Position numbers and translations under genes: made by a program. Shown one piece after another: positions 39,021-47,899 of a DNA stretch of 64,000 nucleotides; position 1 is the first letter of the stretch; every line of letters begins with the position of its first letter. Source of the DNA: Sacculina carcini (Eukaryota > Arthropoda > Thecostraca > Sacculinidae); NCBI GenBank assembly GCA_916048095.2, contig OU696573.1, forward strand, positions 4,157,535-4,221,534. Direction: 5' to 3'. A model generated the notes under the pieces. That model was not told the origin of the DNA. It saw nothing but the letters and a program-made list of their open reading frames with translations, and searched no databases.

Positions 39021-39174
39021 GTAATCATTAAGGCTGTCAGAAAAACTAACCTAAAAATCAGAAAAAACCAACTTTATTTTCTAGAAAAAGTAACATAAAA
39101 AGTAACCTAAAATTACCTATAAGTTGTAATGTTATTATGACTTTTGTATCGCTTTATCACATGTTTATCACGCC

Positions 39175-39331
39175 TGTATTATAAAGCGTGGTTACAAGCG
39201 GACACGTACAATAGGGTAACACCGTCACGACCTGCACACGACCACTCCTGGACACACACTGACTCGTAGCGGGTAGCGTCATCCACGCTAGCCGCGCCCG
39301 CGCCCTCTGGGCGGGGCAGCATCACACTACA
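39175..39331 (-). repeat. 3' LTR of the compact gypsy element
   Basis: 157 bp, identical to 43835-43991. The last codons of the polyprotein, including its stop, extend into this LTR. Confidence 0.95.
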
Positions 39332-42300
39332 TCTCCCCTCCAAGCGGCGGAAGGGGGGCGCTGCTGGTCCTGCAGACGTAGTCGCTCAGGTGCGGCGGCG
39401 GTCTGCGGGTTCGGTCGCTTCGGCGAGGGTTTGGTGTATGTGGAGCCTCTGATGTTCCGCTCACATCCTCCCCCGGCGGCGGCGCGGGTCCGCTGCTGCT
39501 GCTGGTCTCTCGCGGCGGTTGCGGCGGCGACAGCTGTGGGCAAGGCAGGCACATGGCCTCTGTCCGCGCTGCGCTGACGAATGGTGGCGGCGTCACTTCG
39601 GAGGCGGGTGCGCTGACTGCTGGCCGCAGGTGGCGGCGGTTACGCCAGTAGAGACCGCCATGCGGTAAGCGTACCGCGTACTGGCGGCGACGACCAGTGA
39701 CAGCGACCACGCCAGTCCGGTCCCAGCGGCCTGTCGTCGGGTCCTGGAGAGCCACTGTAGTGCCGGGCGATAACGGCGGCAGTGGTCTGGCTGACCGATT
39801 GTAGTTGGTGATCTGCCTGTCGTGCGCGGCCGCTGCTCGGAGATCACACTCAGCGGTGGACGGCTGCCATTCAGGCAGGAACGCGCGAGGATGCGCGGGG
39901 ACGGCAGACGACACGGGGCGACCGTACAGCAGCTGCGCGGGCGAGCGGCCGTCGGCACCAGGCGCGTTACACATTTCCAGCAGGCCGGCAACGAACGCGT
40001 CCGTGTTGAGGTCCCCGTCGTGGGCCGACTTCTGGATGAGTCGCTTCACCCGCTTGACAGCGGACTCGGCGTGCCCATTAGAGGACGGGAAGCGTGGACT
40101 GGAGAGTCGGTGACGCACACGCCAATGTCGCAGGAACTCGGAAGTGAGACGCGCAGTGAACTGCGGGCCGCCGTCCGACGACAATATGGACGGTACGCCC
40201 GTGGCGACAAACACGCGCCGAAACAGCTTCACCAGCTGATGAGCAGACGCGTCAAGGCCACATTCAAACACCAGCGGCCAGTTGGAGAATCGGTCGGCGT
40301 ATACGAGGAACGTTTTCCCCGCATGGTAGAAGAAATCTGCCGACACCGATTCGAAGGGCCGTGTCGGGCGCGGTTCCGCCATGTATGGCTCTTTCTGCTG
40401 AGAGTCCTTGTATTCGAGACACTCTTGGCATGACGAAACGGCCATGGCGATGTCGTTATTAAGGCCAGGCCAGAATACAGTCTGGCGGGCGCGCTGAACC
40501 GTCCTGACCTGCCCCTGATGGCTTTCGTGTAGGCGGCGGAGGGTATCTTTTCGCAGGCGCTTGGGCACAAGCAGACGGCAGCCGACCAAAATCAGGCCAT
40601 GGTCCGCAGTGAGCTGGTCGCGCACACCCCAGTACTGGTGAAGGCTGGACGGTAGGAGATGCTTATGCTGAGGAAAGCCGTCTAGCACGTACGGCATCAG
40701 CTGACGGCACTCGTCGTCCGCGAGAGACGCAGCTCGCACCGCCTCCAGAGTGGTGTCGACTGGCGATGTGCGGCGGCCTTCATCGTCCTCATCTGAGAAG
40801 GCGTCTAGCGTCTGTATGAAAAATCCAGACGAAGAGTCGTCCACGTCCGCGTCAGCACCGGCCGGCTGGGAGGGTGCGCGTGACAGGGCGTCGGCGATGT
40901 TGTGCTGTGCTCCTGGCCTCCAGCTGGCGACAAAGGTCAGGTGCAGTAGACGCTGACGCATGCGCTGCAGACGAGGATTGCAGATGTCTCCGAGCGCCTT
41001 TTCGTTCAGGATGGGCACCAGCGGCTTGTGGTCGGTGACCACATTGAAGGTGGGCAGGCCAGCCAGATATTGGTGGCATTTCTGGCAGGCCCACACCACG
41101 GCCAACATCTCCAGCTCGCAGACGGCATAACGGCTCTCCGTGTCGGACACGAATCGCGACCCACACTGGATGAGCTGCCAGCGGCCCTGGTCGTCCCGCT
41201 GGCGGAGCACAAACCCGAGGCCTTTCTGTCTTGCCGCGTCCGTCTCCAACATGGTGGGCCTTGTCGGGTCGAAGTGGCCAAGCACGGGCGGGCTGGCCAA
41301 CGCGCGTTTTACGGCCATGAAAGCAGCGTCGTGTTGTGACGACCACTGCCACTCGACGCCTTTGCGGAGCAGCTGACGCAGGGGCTCGGCAGCAGAAGCG
41401 ATGGCGTCAGAGAAGTCGCCAAACTGATTCGCCAAGCCCAAGAACGACCGCAGTGAGGTCAGGTCCGTCGGTGTAGGGAAGTCAGCCAGGGCCCGAATTT
41501 TCTTCTCGTCGATGGTAAATCCGGAGGACGTGATGTGGAAGCCACAGAAATTGGCGGCAGTGGCCGCAAAGACGAACTTTTTCCGGTTCAAAGTGACGCC
41601 GGCGTCGTCACAGCGCTGCAGTAGTTGCCAGACTCGGTGCAGATGGTCGTCGTAGCTGGCAGTGTGCACCAGCACGTCGTCAACAATCTTGCACGAGTCC
41701 GCTAAGCCAGCCAAGGCGACGTCGCCGCGCCGGTTGAACTCGTCGCCGCTTGACACCAGGCCCATTGGCGCCCGGCAGAACCTGAACCGACCCCACGGCG
41801 TGATGAAAGTGGTGAGGTCTCGGTCCTCGCGGCGCAGGGGCACCTGAAAGTAGCCCTGTAGGGCGTCCACCTGGGTGAACCACCGGTTGCCGAGGCCCAT
41901 GCTGGCTACGGCCTCGACAGGCGAGCGAACCGGATGAGTCGGTCGGCGGACGAAACGATTGAGACGGGTAAAGTCCACCGTGAGGCGGCAACCGTTGGGC
42001 GTGCCGTCCGCATTTCGTTTGCCGACCACGACAATGGGCGAGCACCAGTCAGTCGGGTGGGACACCGGCTCAATGACGCCCTGCTGCTGCAGCTGCTCCA
42101 GCTGCTGTTGTGCATGGGCGCGGTGGCAGAATGGCACAGAACGAGGGGCGGTCACATTGTTGGGCACGGCATCATCTCGGAGGTCAATCCGCATTGCACC
42201 GCCAGTCATCTCGCGGAGGGGACCGTCCGTAGAGAACACGCGAGTGAAGGCCGCCAACAATTGCTCGCTGTGTGCCCGTCGCTCTGCAGCGGTAGGCTGC

Positions 42301-43835
42301 GCCGCGCTGGTCCAGCGAGGGCAATGTCGCGGCATCGGGACTGACGGTCCTGCGGTCACCTGCTGTAGATGCTGCTCGCGTGACATCTGGCGCGGAAATG
42401 CGCGGTGCAGCAGGCGCAGTTCCACTGCGTCCCGCCAACAGAGCAGAGGGCGCCGCACTGATGGCACCACGTACACTGTGGAGCGGCAAGAAGCGTCGCC
42501 AAGTCGCAGCAGCGCCTCGAATGTACCCAAACACCGCAGTGGCTGGCCGTTGGCGACCCGCAGGCGCGACGGCGGTGGACATAAGCTCTTGGCGGCTACC
42601 CCGAGCTGCTGCGCGACTACAGCATCTACTACGGAGACATCGGCCCCAGAATCACAGCGCCATGTGATTTTGCGCGGTTGGTGCCCCCCCACGGAAACGG
42701 TTAGGCCCACGGTGGTCAAACGGGTGCGTTCAGCACGATCAAAAATATCACCGATATACAATGTGTCTTGTGTATTTTCGTCGTTCACAACACCATCGTT
42801 TGCATCACAGCCAACATATTCGACGAAGTTGTTTCGGCGGCGGCCCGCGCCGGACTGGGACGCACGGCATGCACGCGCGTAGTGGCCGCGCTTTCCGCAT
42901 CGGCGACAGACGCATTCAGCAGCGCGGCATGGCGCCGTCTGGTGTCTTTGGCCGCAGCGATCGCATGCAGAGCCGTTTCCACCATCAGCTGACTGCAGGT
43001 TCGGTTGGTCGCGCATGCGCAGTGGCTGCTGGTCATGCTGGTCGCGCATGCGCAGTGGCTGCTGGCCGAACTGCTCGCGCATGCGCAGTGGTTGACGGCG
43101 CACGGCGGCGACCTCTGTACGGATGGTGGCCGAACTAGCCACATCGGGCGTGGCTCGCTGCATGGCCACAACATCATGGCGGACGCACTCCGCTGACTCG
43201 CAAATTTTGACTGCCCTCTCCAGCGACAATTCGTTGTGGGCAACCTGCAGCAGCTGGTGCAGGGCAGTGGAGTCAGCGGTCCCCATGACGATCTGGTCGC
43301 GAATGCGCTCATCGCGGCAACTGCTGCAGAAATCGCAGCAGGCCGCAATCTCACGCAGGGAGAGCACGAAGTCACCCACCTTCTCCCCGTCGTGCTGGCG
43401 GCGGGAGAAAAAATGCCGGCGCTGCACTAACACCTGTTGACGTGACCGCTGGTGGTTTTCCAGCAGCTCAATGCAGGCTGGCAGATCAGCGTCCGCCGGC
43501 AGAGCCACAGAGTGTCGGATGATGCGGCACCACTCATCGTCCAGCAGCGTGGTGAGCAGCGCTTGTTGCTGGGCTGGGCTGAGTTTTTCGCTGCCAGATA
43601 ACGTGCCATGAGCCAGCACTCGTTCCTTCCACGCTGTGAACCCAGCTGCAGTCGTGTCGTAGGACAGGCGGGCTGGCGGCGGGGCATTCACCCGGGGAGC
43701 CACAGCAGGTGCACCGGCGGGGGCTGCCGGTTCCAGCTGCTGCCGGGCGAGCATGCTTACCAGCGATGTCAACTGGTCCAGCTGTCGTTGCTGACCTTCC
43801 AGAAGAGCCTGCTGAGTCTCAGTCGGCTGCGCCAT
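39327..43835 (-). CDS. Gag-Pol polyprotein of the compact gypsy element
   Basis: A single 1502-residue polyprotein. In order: Gag with three tandem QPLRMRDQ-like repeats near residue 245-285 and Cys-rich zinc-knuckle motifs (CDRCGQRH and CRRCGKRGHYARAC) near 290-325; an aspartic protease with DSGA near 395; reverse transcriptase with a VDD catalytic core near 716; RNase H with a TDAA motif near 863; integrase with an HHCC zinc-binding region near 1100-1140 and a DDE core near 1163-1253; and a proline-rich tail with RRPPPHLSDYV. Gag and Pol are in one frame without a programmed shift or separate start. Together these parts package the RNA, mature the particle, copy it to DNA and integrate it. 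The start ATG uses the last LTR base as its A. Confidence 0.93.
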   Translation of the reverse strand: MAQPTETQQALLEGQQRQLDQLTSLVSMLARQQLEPAAPAGAPAVAPRVNAPPPARLSYDTTAAGFTAWKERVLAHGTLSGSEKLSPAQQQALLTTLLDDEWCRIIRHSVALPADADLPACIELLENHQRSRQQVLVQRRHFFSRRQHDGEKVGDFVLSLREIAACCDFCSSCRDERIRDQIVMGTADSTALHQLLQVAHNELSLERAVKICESAECVRHDVVAMQRATPDVASSATIRTEVAAVRRQPLRMREQFGQQPLRMRDQHDQQPLRMRDQPNLQSADGGNGSACDRCGQRHQTAPCRAAECVCRRCGKRGHYARACRASQSGAGRRRNNFVEYVGCDANDGVVNDENTQDTLYIGDIFDRAERTRLTTVGLTVSVGGHQPRKITWRCDSGADVSVVDAVVAQQLGVAAKSLCPPPSRLRVANGQPLRCLGTFEALLRLGDASCRSTVYVVPSVRRPLLCWRDAVELRLLHRAFPRQMSREQHLQQVTAGPSVPMPRHCPRWTSAAQPTAAERRAHSEQLLAAFTRVFSTDGPLREMTGGAMRIDLRDDAVPNNVTAPRSVPFCHRAHAQQQLEQLQQQGVIEPVSHPTDWCSPIVVVGKRNADGTPNGCRLTVDFTRLNRFVRRPTHPVRSPVEAVASMGLGNRWFTQVDALQGYFQVPLRREDRDLTTFITPWGRFRFCRAPMGLVSSGDEFNRRGDVALAGLADSCKIVDDVLVHTASYDDHLHRVWQLLQRCDDAGVTLNRKKFVFAATAANFCGFHITSSGFTIDEKKIRALADFPTPTDLTSLRSFLGLANQFGDFSDAIASAAEPLRQLLRKGVEWQWSSQHDAAFMAVKRALASPPVLGHFDPTRPTMLETDAARQKGLGFVLRQRDDQGRWQLIQCGSRFVSDTESRYAVCELEMLAVVWACQKCHQYLAGLPTFNVVTDHKPLVPILNEKALGDICNPRLQRMRQRLLHLTFVASWRPGAQHNIADALSRAPSQPAGADADVDDSSSGFFIQTLDAFSDEDDEGRRTSPVDTTLEAVRAASLADDECRQLMPYVLDGFPQHKHLLPSSLHQYWGVRDQLTADHGLILVGCRLLVPKRLRKDTLRRLHESHQGQVRTVQRARQTVFWPGLNNDIAMAVSSCQECLEYKDSQQKEPYMAEPRPTRPFESVSADFFYHAGKTFLVYADRFSNWPLVFECGLDASAHQLVKLFRRVFVATGVPSILSSDGGPQFTARLTSEFLRHWRVRHRLSSPRFPSSNGHAESAVKRVKRLIQKSAHDGDLNTDAFVAGLLEMCNAPGADGRSPAQLLYGRPVSSAVPAHPRAFLPEWQPSTAECDLRAAAAHDRQITNYNRSARPLPPLSPGTTVALQDPTTGRWDRTGVVAVTGRRRQYAVRLPHGGLYWRNRRHLRPAVSAPASEVTPPPFVSAARTEAMCLPCPQLSPPQPPRETSSSSGPAPPPGEDVSGTSEAPHTPNPRRSDRTRRPPPHLSDYVCRTSSAPLPPLGGEM

Positions 43836-43991
43836 GTATTATAAAGCGTGGTTACAAGCGGACACGTACAATAGGGTAACACCGTCACGACCTGCACACG
43901 ACCACTCCTGGACACACACTGACTCGTAGCGGGTAGCGTCATCCACGCTAGCCGCGCCCGCGCCCTCTGGGCGGGGCAGCATCACACTACA
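43835..43991 (-). repeat. 5' LTR of the compact gypsy element
   Basis: 157 bp, identical to the 3' LTR. It presumably holds the promoter and start site; the minus-strand word CGCTTTATAATACA near its end is TATA-like but sits right at the LTR edge. Confidence 0.95.
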
Positions 43992-45090
43992 ACGCCTTTG
44001 CTGAATAGTGCGCTATATGAAATACACGGTTTGTTTGTTTTTTGCTTGTGAACATAAAAAGTAACCTAATAACCAATAAAAAGTAACCCAAAGTAACCTC
44101 TGTCAATAATGGTCAAATTCTGCTTGCAGTTCTCAAGAAAGAATATACACCAGTCCTTCTTTTCTATCCTCTTTCCGAGTTGGTACTATTTTTCTACCCT
44201 CCTTTTCGATCTGGTACCATTTTTACAACAAACCACTAAAAGTGACTTAATATTATTTGGCTAACATCGCAAAAGGGAGCATAACCATCAAAATGCAATT
44301 TAAAGTGGAAAGCTAATAAAAAAGCGAAATACACTACTTGCAAATGTAAATATTTTAGTAATGGTCGCAATAATGTTTTTCATATTGTTTCAATGGAACT
44401 TTTTTATCGAATAGCACGTACTACAGCTTGTATATTTGTGTGCGTAAACTCTGCATGTGTGAGTGCCCCCGTCCTCCCATATGTACTCTGAAAATCACGT
44501 CCTCCCATAACACTCTGAAAATCACGTGCTAATTCCTGTTCAAGTAAATGCGTACTGTCAAGTGCTAGTGAAGTATCTGGTATAGAGAGCTTACACATCG
44601 TACTATACCACGCTCCAAAAATCTCACGACACCCTCCGGTTCGTGGACAATTCGTAAAATAGAATGACAATATCCTGCGTACCCAAAAACGTATAAATAT
44701 CGAGTAGCACAGATATTAAGGTGAATATCAGTTGCTAAGTCCTAACAGCAGAAATTTTGACATTTCTTGATTTTCAGACCTGATATTCCATCTCTTTTTC
44801 TATTTTATCCTCATATATAGCGTTTTTGTGTATCTTATCTGCAAAATGTCACCCAACTTTGTGGTAAGCTTACCTAATAACAAGAAAAATTACAAAAGGT
44901 AACCTGACGATAAAAAATAACCTAAAACCAAAAAATTATCTTAACGGTGAAAAAGTAGCTTTTGGTAAGGTAATAACTTTTAAAATAATTATCGTACACA
45001 AATTTTTCATGCAATTTTAGGTAGCTTATGGAAAAGTGACTTTTGGGTGAAAAACTAACTTTATTAACTTTTGGCAGCCGTAGTAATCAC

Positions 45091-45762
45091 TGTGCACATT
45101 TTCTGTCATCTGTAACGATTATGAAGTTGGGTGTGAACCGATTCCAAAGTTACAAGGATGTTGGCAAAAGAATGCAAGATTTGTGTAAGGTTTGGTGTTT
45201 GACACATTCTCCCGTAAATTATTGGGAACACGTGTGCAGCATTCAACCTAATGTTTGGCTTTATGAGTGGACGGGAAAAGTTCATACTTTCGCCATTTCA
45301 AAACGCCCAAAGCTTACGCACAAGCTACGTACGAGCAATTCTGACACTTCCACACAGCTCTAACTGCACAACTTCTCCGTAAATTACTTGGATGGGCTTA
45401 TTGTCTGTGTGAGCTGCAGACAGACCACACACATCATTTCCCTCGAGATGGCATTCCAAGTATCAATGAGCTCACCTCAAAGGTGGTGCTGTTTGGAGTG
45501 TGAAATAGGTGTATGGTGCTTGAAGAATTGTGCCTAGTGTACGTCTAGATTCGACAACATTTGCGATGCAATATACAACTGCCTTAGATCAATCTCTATG
45601 TGTGATGTGCTTTTTATTGCTGTTTTTATATTTGTTAAGTACTAATTGCGCCACTTGTGCCATTTTGCTGGCTCATATATTTTCCCCCTATAAACGCTAC
45701 TTGGCGCTATATCAAATATATGCATATTTGGTTTGTTTGTTTGCATACATTCTCAACACCAC
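45091..45762. other. Spacer between the split hAT-type element and the second gypsy element
   Basis: No recognised gene. A 106-codon frame (45043-45363) partly overlaps the hAT-type end and matches nothing I know. Confidence 0.4.
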
Positions 45763-45767
45763 CATAT

Positions 45768-46138
45768 TGTGGAGAAATGCATTCGGTAGGCGTGGGGCGT
45801 GGACAGTCACCACTCGTGAACCTGAACTTGAACTGACGCGACCTCTAGCGGCCGCTCAGTGAGTTATGGTTCAAGACGCTGTTTGCACACAGTCGTGTTC
45901 GTACATATCAAGTAAGCGTATTACTGTATGTCATTGTGGTATGTGTTATTACTGTATGTCAGTGTGTTGATGTTGATGTAATCAAGGCGTATTTATTGAT
46001 CGAGTGGTGATCAATTATGTTATTAATTGTTATTGCAACTGTTGATTTCATTTATGATAATTGTTTCATTGTGTGTTCACAGTCAGAAACATTCGTTGTG
46101 TTAATATGACCGTCCACACGAATGTCGTTTTTTGATCA
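45768..46138 (+). repeat. 5' LTR of the second gypsy element
   Basis: 371 bp, starting TGTGGAGAAATGC and ending TTTTGATCA. It differs from the 3' LTR at about three bases (under 1 percent), so insertion is recent on the scale of neutral change. Confidence 0.94.
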
Positions 46139-46224
46139 TGTTTCTGATTGGTTTCTGAGTTTTTGGAAGTTCGTCGCGTGTCAAACACTGTTGGTGATAG
46201 GAAAACTCTGAGAGTCGTTTCAAC

Positions 46225-47800
46225 ATGACTGTATCGTTGAAGTGCGAAGCGGCCGGTTGTGGAGAGGTGAAGAGGGCAGACGATATGGCCACATGTATAC
46301 AACTGATGAAGCTGCATCAGAAGAATGTGCATGATGTCGCCGACAGTCGCCCAAAACCACCGAAAATCAACCGACCCACTCTACAGCATGACATCGCTGA
46401 GGACGACTGGGCCGCCTTCACCCGGAGGTGGGAAATGTTCAGAAACGGCACCGACATGGCTGCGGATCAAGTGACGTCCCAGCTGTTAGCGTGCTGCGAG
46501 CCTGACGTCGAAGGAGCTCTCTTCAGACAGGATCCGTCTATCGCCGACAGGTCGACGGATGAAGTTCTCACCGCAATGAAGAGACTGACAGTCATCAGTG
46601 AGCCGCTGAGCGTGAGGCGATCTAAGCTCCTGCAGTCGACACAGCAATCTGGCGAGCACGTCAGACAATACGTCGCCCGCCTTCGTGGAGTCGCAAACGT
46701 CTGTCAGTGGACGAAGTCGACCAAATGTGTCAACACAGCCTGCTCCAGCACGGTCCACATAAATTACACCGACGATATGGTGAAAATGGTGCTGCTGAAC
46801 GGCTTGTGCGACGAGAACATCAGACGGGAAGTCCTTGGGTCGACAGGCTTAGACGACATGACGCTTGGCGAGACAGTTGCTTTCATCGACGGCAAAGAAA
46901 TCGCTGCAAGAGCGACGCTGAACGGCAACTCGAAGATTGACGCCAGCGCATACCGGAGAGACAACCAAAGAAGAGCGCGGCAGTCACTGCAGCAGTCACC
47001 CACCACACAAAGGCGATCGTGGGACGACAGCCAACTGCAAAAACAAATGCGGTGCGAGTGTGGCAAGATAACTCCCCAGTTCGGTCGCGTACGGGGTAAG
47101 ATTAAAGAGTTTAAGTCGTGTCTTGAGTGCTGGAGGAAAAAACGATCATCAACACACAGAGAGCAGACCGGTATCCCAGCAGGCGTCTGCTTCCAGCACG
47201 CAGATGGGTTCCATTCAGGTACCACCTCGTTAAAGACTCGAAGGCGGACAAATAAATCAGCCCGGGCAGCAGACTGCAGTGAAGCATCGGTCAGCGAGAA
47301 TCGGCCTCAACCAAAATTGATTGTGGATGTTTGCATTGACACAGAAACGTACACCAAAATGCAAGTATCACCTCCACCAAAAAGGTCGGCAAGAATTACG
47401 GCCATAGCTGACTCTGGCGCACAAACGTGCCTGATGGGGCGGTGCCTGCTGTGGAGATTCGGGTTAGGCCGCCATCAACTATCGCCAGCTGACAAGCGCA
47501 TCGTGGCCGCCAACAACCAGGAGATCAACGTGCTCGGGTCACTTCACGTGAAAATTTCCGGGCAGAGCGCCAAGGGTCAACAGATGCATACATTCGCCAC
47601 AGTGTATGTGACCAACACCACAGGGAGGTTCTACCTGAGCCGTGATGCGCTAGAAGGCCTTGGGGTCATCGCACACGATTTCCCTCGCATAGGTGCTGCT
47701 CCGATGAGGTGCCAAAACAGCACAGTTCTTATCGAGCAGGCTACTACGGCACCATGTGGCTGCCCAAGACGTACGCCACCACCAGAGCGGCCAGAGAAAC
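46225..47800 (+). CDS. Gag and protease part of the second gypsy element (end approximate)
   Basis: The frame opens with an ATG 87 bp after the 5' LTR. Residues 7-31 hold a C-x4-C ... H-x3-H arrangement (CEAAGC, then LHQKNVH) that resembles a C2H2 zinc finger at the Gag N-terminus. The middle is a helical capsid-like region (EDDWAAFTRRWEMF and following). Around residue 272 a Cys-rich motif (CECGKI...CLECW) stands where a CCHC knuckle is usual. The aspartic protease follows, with ADSGAQTCL near residue 393-401 and a later FYLSRDAL block. The role is RNA packaging and particle maturation. Confidence 0.85.
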
Positions 47801-47899
47801 TTCCCGTAACGCCCTCTTTCTCGCGAGTAGCGGTTATGAAAGCGTGACTGATGGAGCGGTACGCATCGTCAACGTTTAATGTCTGCCCGCATCAACCGC

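Larger units (their letters stand above)
39175..43991 (-). mobile_element. Ty3/gypsy LTR retrotransposon, looks whole, very young
   Basis: A 4817-bp element on the minus strand. The two 157-bp LTRs (39175-39331 and 43835-43991) are identical by eye, begin TG and end CA, and are flanked by a perfect 5-bp duplication ACGCC (39170-39174 and 43992-43996). One uninterrupted gag-pol frame fills the entire internal region, and I see no break. A primer-binding-like TGG follows the 5' LTR at once, and a purine tract GGAGGGGAGA abuts the 3' LTR. No envelope gene. It is clearly GC-richer than the surrounding DNA. It sits inside the hAT-type element 39029-45082. Family: Ty3/gypsy (Metaviridae); the clade is not resolved by eye. 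Confidence 0.95.
39029..45082. mobile_element. hAT-type non-autonomous element, copy 2, split by a gypsy element
   Basis: The left end is TAAGGCTGTCAGAAAA and the right end TTTTGGCAGCCGTA, an inverted pair, flanked by GTAATCAT (39021-39028) and GTAATCAC (45083-45090), 7 of 8 matching. Without the inserted gypsy element and its duplicated target it would be about 1232 bp, close to the 1251-bp copy at 7086. The two halves align with that copy on either side of the word ACGCC, which proves the later insertion. Confidence 0.88.

Noticed and set aside
39322-43844. Many antisense and alternative frames over the compact gypsy element
   Set aside because: GC-rich coding sequence lacks stops in other frames; these are shadows of the gag-pol frame.
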